In this document: piece after piece, positions 1 through 7,721 of the stretch
How positions within the stretch are numbered: the first letter of the stretch is position 1
Layout of the letters: each line of letters starts with the position of its first letter
Assembly: GCA_038527215.1 (NCBI GenBank)
Contig: JBCBGC010000008.1
Coordinates: forward strand, 1-64,000
Source of the DNA: JAWPMV01 sp038527215
Lineage (GTDB): Bacteria > Bacteroidota > Bacteroidia > J057
Reading direction: 5' to 3'
DNA length: 64,000 nucleotides
Program-made: the position numbers and the translations under genes
Notes under the pieces: model-generated
What the model was told of the DNA's origin: nothing
Database searches by the model: none
Seen by the model: the letters and a program-made list of their open reading frames with translations, nothing else

Positions 1-59
1 ATAGGACAGGGTTGAACAGTGCCATTTAGCGGCGGTCGCAAAATAATCCTCTTTGCGTG

Positions 60-79
60 AAAAGCCCAGCCTTTGGGCT
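60..79 (-). terminator. Intrinsic terminator downstream of corA
   Basis: On the minus strand, directly after the corA stop, AGCCCA (79-74), a 5-nt loop and TGGGCT (68-63) form a short hairpin followed by TTTT. It sits in the expected place for a corA terminator. The stem is only 6 bp, so strength is uncertain. Confidence 0.5.
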
Positions 80-81
80 AT

Positions 82-1158
82 TTACAGCCAGCCTTTCCTC
101 CTAAAAAGATATAGCAAGCCCCCCGCGATCACCAGAAAGGAGCCCAACACCGTAAAATATCCTGGCTGCCAGCCCAGCTCTGGCATGTACTGGAAATTCA
201 TTCCGTAGATTCCAGCGATAAAGGTTAGAGGGATAAAAATGGTCGAAACGATGGTCAGCACCTTCATGATTTCGTTCATGCGCTGTCCATTTAAGGCGAA
301 ATGCAGGTCAAATAAGTTGGCCAGAATATCGCGAAAGGTTTCTGCGAGGTCCAGGACTTGCATCAATTCGCCCTGCAGATCACGTACGAAGAGGGTGGTG
401 CGCGCCTCAAATTCTTTATACTCCCCTTCCCGGGACAGATGACTCATCACTTCCCGTAAAGGCAAGACATGTTTGCGGAAGAGAATCAGGTTTCTTTTTA
501 GCTGTTGAATATCCTGGAGGATTTCTCCCGGTTTTTCCTGATAGAGCCTTTCTTCCAGAACTTCCATTTCTTTTTCGATGCCCTCCAATACCTGAAAGTA
601 CTGGCGGACCATGATTTCAATCAGGCAGTAAAACAGGTAATCGGCTCCGCGTTGGCGGACCCGGCCTATCTTTTGCCGGATGCGATTGCGCACCGGGTCG
701 AAAACATCCCCTGCCCGCTCTTGAAAAGTCAGGACCAGATTGTTGCTCAGGAACAGGCTGATTTGTTCGGCTTGCAATTCCTGTTTTACCCCATCGTAGT
801 TGAGCATGTTCATCACTAGATATAAGCCTTCTTCATAGCTTTCCAGGCTGGGGCGTTGCGTGGTATTGACAATGTCTTCTAATACCAGGGGATGCAGGCC
901 ATAGCCATCTCCAAGGGCTTTCACCTTACTTAAGTCATGTACACCATTAAGGTTGACCCAGGTCGTCATGCCCTCGGGCCTCGGCTTTTTTCCCCAATCC
1001 TCCGCTATCCAGTTTCCTTCTTCATAGGTATCTGCCTGGAAATGGAAAAAAGTACCGGACACAGGGGCTTGACGTACTTCCCCAACATAGGTCATGGTCC
1101 CGGGAGGTAAAGCCCCTTTTTGCGAGACAGGGTTTTTGATAAAGGACAGGAAACTCAT
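82..1158 (-). CDS. corA: CorA-family magnesium/cobalt transporter
   Basis: A 358-aa inner-membrane divalent cation channel of the CorA (2-TM-GxN) family, expected to act as a homopentamer importing Mg2+ or Co2+. The large N-terminal cytoplasmic domain (about 1-290) carries the long acidic/basic helices typical of the family. Two C-terminal membrane helices (about 295-317 and 334-352) flank the signature YGMNF at 318-322, which is the selectivity loop. The protein ends in a short basic tail. The length is normal for CorA. It stands alone: the next gene upstream on the same strand is 63 bp away and functionally unrelated. Whether it carries Mg2+, Co2+ or other ions cannot be told from sequence. 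Confidence 0.95.
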   Translation of the reverse strand: MSFLSFIKNPVSQKGALPPGTMTYVGEVRQAPVSGTFFHFQADTYEEGNWIAEDWGKKPRPEGMTTWVNLNGVHDLSKVKALGDGYGLHPLVLEDIVNTTQRPSLESYEEGLYLVMNMLNYDGVKQELQAEQISLFLSNNLVLTFQERAGDVFDPVRNRIRQKIGRVRQRGADYLFYCLIEIMVRQYFQVLEGIEKEMEVLEERLYQEKPGEILQDIQQLKRNLILFRKHVLPLREVMSHLSREGEYKEFEARTTLFVRDLQGELMQVLDLAETFRDILANLFDLHFALNGQRMNEIMKVLTIVSTIFIPLTFIAGIYGMNFQYMPELGWQPGYFTVLGSFLVIAGGLLYLFRRKGWL

Positions 1159-1221
1159 AGAATTAGGCTAAGCTTTATGTTAAGCATTTTTAGCCTAAAA
1201 CAGAGGAATTAAGCCATATTC

Positions 1222-2067
1222 CTATTTGGCCACAGACTCACAGACATAATCCGGCTTGATACCAGTGGCATTGATCTTGGCTTCTGCTTTATGAGGGAGG
1301 GTATTGCCGGTAAGCACCAGCACGGTATCAATGCCAAACTTATTCCCGCCCAGGATGTCTGTTCCCAGGGTGTCGCCTACCATGAGGATATCTGATTTTT
1401 GGAAAGGCCCTTTTTGGCGGATGTGGTCGTAGGCAAAATGAAACATCTGGGCATCCGGTTTGCCGAAACGGAGAAAGGTTTTGCCGACGATGCTTTCCAG
1501 GAGGTTGCCGATACTGCCGATCGCGATGGCTACTTCATTTCTGGAGACCGGATAGGTTTTGTCGGTGTTGGCGATGATGACCGGGATGTTGCGACTTCTC
1601 AGCAGATTGATGGCTTTGTTGAGGTCTTCTTCCCAGCTAAAGCCCTCATCGTCCAGCAGAGCCAGGGCATTGATATGCTCTATGTCCCGTGGGTTGAGAT
1701 CCCGGATGGAAATGGTCTTAAGGCCTACCCCTGCCACGTAGTGCGCAGAGCGTTCTGGTCCCAGATAAGCCACGGTGCCATCCTTTACTTTGTCCTGTAA
1801 AAAGGAAAGGGCCAGCATACCGGAAGAAATGATTTTTTCTTCGGTGATCTGAGGAACCCCTGCCTGTCGATATACGGAAGCGAGCTTCGAGGGACTGCGA
1901 GAGGCGTCATTGGTCAGGACGTAATAATCAATCCCTTCTCCATCCAGGACTTCCAGGGTCCGGGAGATACCCGGGATGATGCCCCGGTGATTTTTTAGCA
2001 CGCCGTAAGCGTCGAAGCAAATGACTTTGTATTGGAGGGCAATGGGCAGAAACGTGCGAATGTGCAT
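1222..2067 (-). CDS. HAD-superfamily (type IIA, NagD/TIGR01459-like) hydrolase
   Basis: A 281-aa soluble phosphatase-like protein of the haloacid dehalogenase superfamily. Motif I is FDAYGVL with the nucleophile Asp19; the usual second Asp of DxD is Tyr21, as in several HAD-IIA members that begin DxYGV. A C2-type cap lies in the middle (about 85-195). The conserved FGKPD supplies the motif III lysine near residue 203, and GDTLGTD gives the motif IV acidic residues. The C-terminal GIDTVLVLTG is the typical end of the NagD-like fold. Substrate is unknown; related proteins hydrolyse sugar or nucleotide phosphates. It is monocistronic by spacing (63 bp to corA, 104 bp to the next upstream gene). 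Confidence 0.85.
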   Translation of the reverse strand: MHIRTFLPIALQYKVICFDAYGVLKNHRGIIPGISRTLEVLDGEGIDYYVLTNDASRSPSKLASVYRQAGVPQITEEKIISSGMLALSFLQDKVKDGTVAYLGPERSAHYVAGVGLKTISIRDLNPRDIEHINALALLDDEGFSWEEDLNKAINLLRSRNIPVIIANTDKTYPVSRNEVAIAIGSIGNLLESIVGKTFLRFGKPDAQMFHFAYDHIRQKGPFQKSDILMVGDTLGTDILGGNKFGIDTVLVLTGNTLPHKAEAKINATGIKPDYVCESVAK

Positions 2068-2171
2068 AGGGTTGCTCGTCGGGTTTGAAGGTGTGAGCAG
2101 GCGAAGACAGCAGCGAAAATAAGCATTTGTCTTCGGATTCCCGGGGACATTTTCCAGGAATGCCCAACCCC

Positions 2172-2429
2172 CTATACTGCCATCTCCTCTACCAACTTCA
2201 GCAGGTCCCAGATGATTTTATTTTCTTCCCTATAGGCTTCGGCTATTTGAATCAAGCGCAGCTTTTTGTCCTGCTGAATGCGCTTCCAGCGACTGGATAG
2301 GTAGTCCAGCTTGATCAGCTCATGCGTGGCGTGCGTATTCATCCAGGCCCGCAGGAGGTCCAGGGTATTTTCTATGTGCCCGTCTCTGATGGCTGCATAG
2401 GCTTGTTCCTGAATTGATACTTGGGTCAT
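2172..2429 (-). CDS. Small protein resembling Effector-Associated Domain 11 (EAD11)
   Basis: An 85-aa helical protein starting at ATG 2429 (MTQVSIQEQ); an in-frame upstream extension would overlap the previous gene and looks less likely. It has the layout I associate with EAD11, a short adaptor domain of bacterial conflict systems: an amphipathic first helix (IENTLDLLRAWM), then a LSSRWKRIQQD segment, then YREENKIIWDLLKLVEEM. The recurring family pattern is L-S-x-R-[YW]-x-x-[LI]-x-x-D followed by E-x-N-x-I-x-x-x-L-L. EADs normally mediate homotypic contacts that recruit an effector such as a trypsin-like protease or NTPase. It lies 19 bp downstream of a trypsin-like pseudoprotease in the same orientation. 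The domain call is from memory of the motif and needs a profile search. Confidence 0.55.
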   Translation of the reverse strand: MTQVSIQEQAYAAIRDGHIENTLDLLRAWMNTHATHELIKLDYLSSRWKRIQQDKKLRLIQIAEAYREENKIIWDLLKLVEEMAV

Positions 2430-2448
2430 GAAGTAAAGCTTAGCGAGG

Positions 2449-3747
2449 TTATCGGGAAAAAAATAAACCACTCCGCTCCAGGTGGATATGTACCTCCCGA
2501 AAACTTCCTTGCAAGGGAATCAAAAAAGGGGCTGTGTCCACCACTTCATAGGGAAAAACAAAGGCCCATACCCCCGAACCCGCCACGCCCAGGGCTTGCT
2601 GGCTGAGGCCTGCCTGAAGCTTTTCCAGCTTTTCTCCCCCGGGATAAAGGGGCTTGATCGTCTGCTGTTCTGTGCTGTCACTGGAAAGATTGACCAGGGG
2701 AGAACGCACCACAAAAACCAGATAGCGATAGTAGCCGGGAGACTGACGGGAAAGGGATTTGTACAAATCCCAGCCTTGCCAACCTGGATTTTGGGGCCAT
2801 CGATCCTCAGCCGGATAGGGACTCAAATCTTTCCTGATCCGCTCGGGCTGGCATACTACGGCAAAGCCATTGGGGACCAGAAAGTGGGTGAAGTTCCGGT
2901 AGCCGTTTTCGAGCAGTACTTTTTCCAGAAAATAATTGGCCGCTTCCATGGTTGCTGCCTGCATGAAATAGCGATTCAGGGATTTCCATCCATAGTGTTG
3001 CTGGGGAGGCGGCCAGGCTAGTTGGGGAATGCTTGAGGCTTCCTCACTGCGGGTCTCTCCTGGATTTGCCTTGCGTTTGTTCCCAAAAGGGTCTTCCGGT
3101 GGAGCGCTTACTTGAGTAGGAATGACTACTTGCAGGGCCTGATGAGGAATGCCCCACTTGCCAATAAAGGCACCGAGTTGGTCTATCGCCTCACAAATAA
3201 AGGATTGTCCTTGTTCCCGGATCACCAGACCGACGAGCTGTCCGCCTCCATTCAGTACCGCTCCGCCTAAGGCGTGGTCAAAAGGACCTGGAAAATAAAG
3301 ATCGAAACGCGTGGCTTTCCCTTGCTGCGCCAGGCGGCCGATCTCCAATCGGCTGACGGTACTGGCTTGGTTATCCTCCAACCAGGCCTGTAATTTCCAG
3401 TCCCTTCCCGGATAAGGGAGCGCAGATGAAACCTGCATAGAGGGCATACTTTCCACCGCCCAGTTGAGGGGACGTTGAATGGAGAAAGCCACATAAGATA
3501 ACAGGGAGTCAAAGGCGTCTATTTCCGCCGGTAATTCTCCCAGACCCGGTACCCAGACCTGAATATTTTCCTGTCGTTGTAAGGCTTTTTTTACCCCCAG
3601 AAAATATACCCGATCCTGGTCATACCCCAACAACAGGCCGGTCCCATATACCCCTGCCGAAAAGGTGCGGTAGATGGGAATGGCGGATTGAGCCTGGAGG
3701 AAAACCTGGCTTAGAATGAGGATTGAAACAAAAAGAATTTTCTTCAT
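2449..3747 (-). CDS. Secreted trypsin-fold pseudoprotease, DegP/HtrA-like, active site lost
   Basis: 432 aa with an N-terminal signal peptide (MKKILFVSILILSQVFLQAQ, cleavage near 20). Residues about 25-200 follow the trypsin/HtrA beta-barrel pattern: GTGLLLG matches the GSGFIV strand, and GGAVLNGGGQLVGLVI matches the GGPLVN-x-GxVVGI strand. All three catalytic positions appear changed: the His region reads FLGVKKAL instead of TNAHVV, the Asp region reads SYVAFSI instead of DLAVLKV, and the nucleophile region reads HALGGA instead of GNSGGP. The remaining 230 aa are an unassigned mixed domain with a YLVFVVRSP strand. It is transcribed just upstream of the EAD-like gene. It may be a ligand-binding or scaffold protein rather than an enzyme; the signal peptide argues for a periplasmic or outer-surface role. 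Confidence 0.6.
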   Translation of the reverse strand: MKKILFVSILILSQVFLQAQSAIPIYRTFSAGVYGTGLLLGYDQDRVYFLGVKKALQRQENIQVWVPGLGELPAEIDAFDSLLSYVAFSIQRPLNWAVESMPSMQVSSALPYPGRDWKLQAWLEDNQASTVSRLEIGRLAQQGKATRFDLYFPGPFDHALGGAVLNGGGQLVGLVIREQGQSFICEAIDQLGAFIGKWGIPHQALQVVIPTQVSAPPEDPFGNKRKANPGETRSEEASSIPQLAWPPPQQHYGWKSLNRYFMQAATMEAANYFLEKVLLENGYRNFTHFLVPNGFAVVCQPERIRKDLSPYPAEDRWPQNPGWQGWDLYKSLSRQSPGYYRYLVFVVRSPLVNLSSDSTEQQTIKPLYPGGEKLEKLQAGLSQQALGVAGSGVWAFVFPYEVVDTAPFLIPLQGSFREVHIHLERSGLFFSR

Positions 3748-4169
3748 GGCGTTTGGGTTGATACGGGGACCCGTAGGTGAATGGTCCGGAAACAGGTAGG
3801 AAAAGCAAGTTGGGAGGCCGAATAAACGGGCTGGTCCCCAGGCTCAAGGTAAAAAAATATCGCAGGTTTTGAAATTTTTTTGCCTCCTGAGCAAGGCCTG
3901 AAATCGACGATAGGACGAAAATAGAAAGGTTTTTGTTTCGAAAGAATCAAAGAAATCGAATTTTTTTTCGCCATTGATCATGCAATTTGACCAAGGCCGC
4001 TGTCTGGTTAGTGTAAATGTACTTACCCGGGGCTGATCTCCCGCTCCCTACACAACCAGAGCACACCGAGAGATCGCCCCCTTCAACAAAAAAATGTAAA
4101 CGCGCTTGTAACAGGCTGGTTTGACCTGCCCTGGCTCTTATTGTCTCACTTTACCTAAATCATGACCCT
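3748..4169. other. Divergent intergenic region, no gene seen
   Basis: A 422-bp AT-rich gap between the divergently transcribed pseudoprotease (minus) and the envelope operon (plus). It should hold both promoters. On the plus strand TTTG near 3985 followed 19 nt later by TAGTGTAA is only a weak match to the Bacteroidota consensus. Reading frames here have no coding character. No hairpin or repeat stood out. Confidence 0.4.
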
Positions 4170-5321
4170 ATGAAAAGCTTTTTCCTACCTTCACTTGCGC
4201 TACTTGCTATGCTGCTTGCCTGTACGCCCGCTCGCCAAATGGCTGAGCAACGAGAAAATCCTTCTCAAGCCCAGGCTAAGCCGATTTATCCACGGGACGT
4301 GTTCCGGATTTCTACCGCCAAACCTGCTCCCCAGCAAGCTTCCGTTGCGGAAGCGGCCCCTGCTCAGGCCGCCCCAGAGGAAGAAGCTACTCCAGCCCCT
4401 GCTGCCCAGCCCAGAACCCTTAGTAATCCTTTTGCCCGTAGAAAAAAATCCACCGAACCTGCCCGGGTTATTCCTACCGTTGAAAATGAAGCTACCCTGG
4501 CCGTAGCCCCTTCGGAAACGCCTCGTGAGCCTGTCTATGCTTCTATGCGTCAGCGCACAGCTCCTCAAGCTAAGCCGACGGCTGCTCCTCAACCCGAGCC
4601 TACCGCCTCTCATGCGACTGCTGCGGTAGCTACTCCAGCTAAACCTACCTTGGTTTCTGCGCCTGAAGAGGACATTTGGGAAGAAGAATTTGGTGGGGAA
4701 AACCTGATTGCTTCAGCTGAAACCCGTTCGGCTGCCGTACAGGACCCTACCCCTGAAGAACTAGACGCCATGCTCGAAGCCCAGCGGAAAGCGCGCGAAA
4801 AAAGGGCCATGGAGATCATCAAAGAACTAAACCGTAAGCGAATGAGTCAGGGAACCCAGGCTGCTGCACCAGCAGACCCTTACTTCAACAATCCCGTGGC
4901 GCGCAGTGCGGCTCCCGCACCTGCCCCTCAGGTAAAAGAAGAACCTAAAGCCTTTGCTTTTTCAGCCACCGAAGCCCTACATCGCCCTCAAGTATTAAAG
5001 ATCAGCCTGCCCGGCAACAAAGTCGTCATGCTGGATGAATATGTGCTTCACCACTGGGAAGCCCTTATCACAGAAGGAAAAGTAAGCGTCAAGCAGGACG
5101 CTGCGCTCCCCGGATGGCTGCTGCAAGGTATTGAACGCCTCTCCCATGCCCCCAAACGGGAACCTTTACGGAGTGAAATCATTCAGCCTTTATACCGCTA
5201 CCTGAAATATAACGGCCATCTCGACGATGTGAACGAAAGAGATATGACCCCAGTAGAGGTGGTGAAAAAAATGCGCCTCCTGGTGGAAGAAGCCAAAGCT
5301 GGTAGAATCAACCTGAATTGA
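4170..5321 (+). CDS. Pro/Ala-rich lipoprotein, first gene of an unknown envelope operon
   Basis: 383 aa. The N-terminus has a type II signal peptide ending in the lipobox LLAC (Cys18), so it should be a lipoprotein. Residues about 25-270 are low complexity, rich in Pro, Ala, Glu and Gln, and likely disordered or a periplasm-spanning linker, with a central helical stretch near 190-230 (EELDAMLEAQRKAREKRAME). The last 110 residues form a folded domain with LPGWLLQGIERLSH, PLYRYLKYNGHL and MTPVEVVKKMRLL. The next gene encodes a second copy of this domain with its own signal sequence. The stop overlaps the next gene region, so the genes are probably translationally coupled. Function unknown; the context suggests an envelope complex. 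Confidence 0.85.
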   Translation: MKSFFLPSLALLAMLLACTPARQMAEQRENPSQAQAKPIYPRDVFRISTAKPAPQQASVAEAAPAQAAPEEEATPAPAAQPRTLSNPFARRKKSTEPARVIPTVENEATLAVAPSETPREPVYASMRQRTAPQAKPTAAPQPEPTASHATAAVATPAKPTLVSAPEEDIWEEEFGGENLIASAETRSAAVQDPTPEELDAMLEAQRKAREKRAMEIIKELNRKRMSQGTQAAAPADPYFNNPVARSAAPAPAPQVKEEPKAFAFSATEALHRPQVLKISLPGNKVVMLDEYVLHHWEALITEGKVSVKQDAALPGWLLQGIERLSHAPKREPLRSEIIQPLYRYLKYNGHLDDVNERDMTPVEVVKKMRLLVEEAKAGRINLN

Positions 5322-5326
5322 ATATC

Positions 5327-5770
5327 GTGAAAAACCTCCTGTTGATAGCACTACTGTATGTGCTGGTGGGGGCTTATCACGTCGGGGCCACTCCGGAAGA
5401 AGAGGGCCCGCCCCCTGAAGAAATTCTGATGGTGATCATAGACGAAGATAGATTTGTTTGTATTGATGAGGACGTGTTGTGCGAGTGGGAGGATGGCTTG
5501 TGGAAGATGGAAAAGAATGCGCCTACGGATGTCATCCTTCCCACCTGGCTTTTGCAAGGTCTTGAGTGGATCACGCACACCTCCCATCAGGATCCCGATC
5601 GGACAGAATTACTGACGCCCTTGTACTGGTATATGGAACATCAGGGTATGTTAAATGGCATCAATACCCACCGCATGAATCCCAGCCAAATAGTACACCT
5701 GATCCGATGCCTGGTAGACGACTTAAAAGATGCACCCCCATATATAGAAGAAGATGAAAAAGATCATTAA
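5327..5770 (+). CDS. Secreted single-domain paralogue of the preceding lipoprotein C-terminus
   Basis: 147 aa from GTG 5327 (MKNLLLIALL), chosen because it yields a clean signal sequence; an in-frame TTG at 5318 that overlaps the upstream stop is the alternative. After the signal peptide and a short acidic linker the protein is essentially one domain. It aligns with residues about 274-383 of the preceding gene product: LPTWLLQGLEWITH versus LPGWLLQGIERLSH, PLYWYMEHQGML versus PLYRYLKYNGHL, and MNPSQIVHLIRCLV versus MTPVEVVKKMRLLV. It lacks a lipobox, so it may be soluble in the periplasm and partner the lipoprotein. It overlaps the next gene by 17 bp. The domain family is not one I recognise. 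Confidence 0.75.
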   Translation: MKNLLLIALLYVLVGAYHVGATPEEEGPPPEEILMVIIDEDRFVCIDEDVLCEWEDGLWKMEKNAPTDVILPTWLLQGLEWITHTSHQDPDRTELLTPLYWYMEHQGMLNGINTHRMNPSQIVHLIRCLVDDLKDAPPYIEEDEKDH

Positions 5771-6821
5771 TCTACTCCTGCTAAGCTGCCTCTGCCTGAC
5801 TCCGCTGTGGAGTGTAGCCCAACTGGAAGCCAGTGCCGAAGCAGCCTGGTTTGAAGCCCTGGAAGAAGGGGACAAAAAGAAAAAGGACGATAAAAAGAAG
5901 AAGAAGAAAAAGGACGAGGATAAGAAAAAAGGCCCCAAAGGCTGGAAGATTGGCTACATGAAGAAACTGATGCGGGTCTCTGCCCGGGTTTCCTATGGAA
6001 TCGGCCAGTTCGAATCCTATATGTCTTACGAATTGCCTGACATCAGTGAAGATGTGAATGCCGTAGCGCAGCAACTGGGCGCAACCTACGCCTGGGTACC
6101 CTGGGACAAAGTTCAACTACAGCCCACTAATCTCAAAAGAGAAAAAAGCCAGCGCAATCTGGGGCAATTTTACTCCAATACCGGGATCAACCTACCCATC
6201 TTTTTCCTGGACGTAGAAACCAGTATTGGCAGATTCAGCGAGCCTTTAATCCAATTTGATGAGGTATGGCCTCCGTGGAAAAAAGCCAATAAAGAAGACA
6301 TGGCCTACCTCCTGATCAAACGAGCCATTAACCCGGACGCCAAAGGCATGATCAACCTTAAAATAGGTCTGGAATCAGAACGCCTTTTACCCGATCACTT
6401 GCAGCCACGTATTCGATTTGGTGATGTACAAGTGGGACTGGACGTGATGGCCTACTACCTGATTGGCGCTGATTTGAGCTACAATGTAGGACTAGAGGTG
6501 ATTAACGGCAATGCCCAGGAGCACCTGATGGATGTCTTTGAAGGAGTTCCCCTGATCACCAACAGAATGAAGGAAGATGCGGCCCAGGCCATCATCAGTC
6601 AGGTGGAGTCTCGTCTCCCTTCCTATTTCTGGCCACCAGCCCTTCAGGGATTTGGCCTGGGCGGAAAGGTCTATGTGGATGTAGGCAAAAGGTTCCGATT
6701 GGCTGCCCGCTACCAAAGCGAACGCACCCAGGGGATCAAATTGGAAACCCCGGAATACAGCCTGCAAGGCCCCACGGTTTACCGCCACTTTTTTTCCATC
6801 GGTATTGAATCTCAACTCTAA
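5754..6821 (+). CDS. Secreted protein with a poly-Lys/Asp tract, probable envelope beta-rich protein
   Basis: 355 aa with a signal peptide (cleavage near AQLEA, about 23). Immediately after it comes a striking charged tract (about 41-62) of alternating Lys and Asp, containing runs such as KKKKKKK and DEDKKK. The rest (65-355) is rich in beta strands with alternating aromatic and polar residues and ends RHFFSIGIESQL, with an even residue pattern like an outer-membrane or barrel protein. No motif identifies the family. It starts inside the 3' end of the previous gene and is followed after 6 bp by another secreted protein, so the four genes at 4170-7559 are clearly one operon. The Lys-rich tract could bind lipopolysaccharide, DNA or an acidic partner; that is a guess. 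Confidence 0.8.
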   Translation: MKKIINLLLLSCLCLTPLWSVAQLEASAEAAWFEALEEGDKKKKDDKKKKKKKDEDKKKGPKGWKIGYMKKLMRVSARVSYGIGQFESYMSYELPDISEDVNAVAQQLGATYAWVPWDKVQLQPTNLKREKSQRNLGQFYSNTGINLPIFFLDVETSIGRFSEPLIQFDEVWPPWKKANKEDMAYLLIKRAINPDAKGMINLKIGLESERLLPDHLQPRIRFGDVQVGLDVMAYYLIGADLSYNVGLEVINGNAQEHLMDVFEGVPLITNRMKEDAAQAIISQVESRLPSYFWPPALQGFGLGGKVYVDVGKRFRLAARYQSERTQGIKLETPEYSLQGPTVYRHFFSIGIESQL

Positions 6822-6827
6822 GAACTC

Positions 6828-7559
6828 ATGAAAAAGCTCAGTATACTCTCTGTTATTTTTTGGCTCTCCAGCAGCTTGTTTGCCCAAATCTCTAATGTCG
6901 ATATACGTGTCGGGGCGGACGTCTGGAAACTTTCTTACACCTACTCCAGCGCCCAGGTCAACTGTGCCTTGTGTCCCCAAATTATCGCCGCCTATCCCGA
7001 AGCGGAAGGCACCATCCTCAGCATGCAAGACTCCGTAGTATCGCATGCTTATACCCGAGGAGGCTTAAGTGTAGCGGTTGGGGCTTCTATTCTCTGGCCT
7101 GGCTTGCGGGCAGAACTACAGATTACGCCTTCCATGCGCCGCCTGGCGACCGACATAGCCTCTAGCGGTCGCTACGCCAACCGCAACATCAGTGCCCTGA
7201 TCGGGGTGAACCCTATGCAGTTTTACCCATACGCTGGCCGCTTTTACCTGGGAGATGCCCAAAAGGCCTTTTTGGATCTGTCCGACCTGGGGATTTATGC
7301 CCAGTTCAGCTATGACGCCGGCTTTGAAGAGTTTGTGCGCTCCACCACCAACATTGGCGTGTTGGGCCGCTGGCAGCCGACCGTCTGGACTTCTGACCAG
7401 CAAAGAGTAGGCATCAGCCTCCGCCTGGGAGGAAGAATGTGGCTCATGGGCAACCAGGATGCCGAAGGCCCTTTTGTCAGTCCTTCTGGCCTACCTAAGA
7501 AAGTGCGTCCCAATGCCGATTGGTTTATGGGACTCGGATTGAAAGTGAATGTGTTTTAA
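6828..7559 (+). CDS. Secreted beta-barrel-like protein, last gene of the unknown envelope operon
   Basis: 243 aa with signal peptide MKKLSILSVIFWLSSSLFAQ. The mature part has the repeated strand-turn pattern of small Bacteroidota outer-membrane barrels, for example the terminal PNADWFMGLGLKVNVF with an aromatic last residue. Three Cys are present (CALC near 44-47 plus one in the pre-region), which is unusual for a barrel and might form a disulphide. Starts 6 bp after the previous stop. No known domain recognised. It is followed by a 162-bp gap before the next gene. Confidence 0.8.
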   Translation: MKKLSILSVIFWLSSSLFAQISNVDIRVGADVWKLSYTYSSAQVNCALCPQIIAAYPEAEGTILSMQDSVVSHAYTRGGLSVAVGASILWPGLRAELQITPSMRRLATDIASSGRYANRNISALIGVNPMQFYPYAGRFYLGDAQKAFLDLSDLGIYAQFSYDAGFEEFVRSTTNIGVLGRWQPTVWTSDQQRVGISLRLGGRMWLMGNQDAEGPFVSPSGLPKKVRPNADWFMGLGLKVNVF

Positions 7560-7721
7560 TCATAGTGCGACGGCGGGGGGCCGATAGCTGTTACGAACCG
7601 ATTTTTTTGCCATAGTGATTGAAGTTTTTGGGAAAAGCGCTTCGATTGTCTGCCTTCGGTTCTGTATGCTGGCCCCCGCTTTTTTTCCTCCCTCCCTTCC
7701 CACCTTTTACCCACCATACTC

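Noticed and set aside
239..819. Plus-strand frames inside corA
   Set aside because: Shadows of a strong CorA gene on the minus strand.
5351..6116. Minus-strand frames opposite the envelope operon
   Set aside because: Shadow frames made open by the Lys-rich and biased codons of the real genes on the plus strand.
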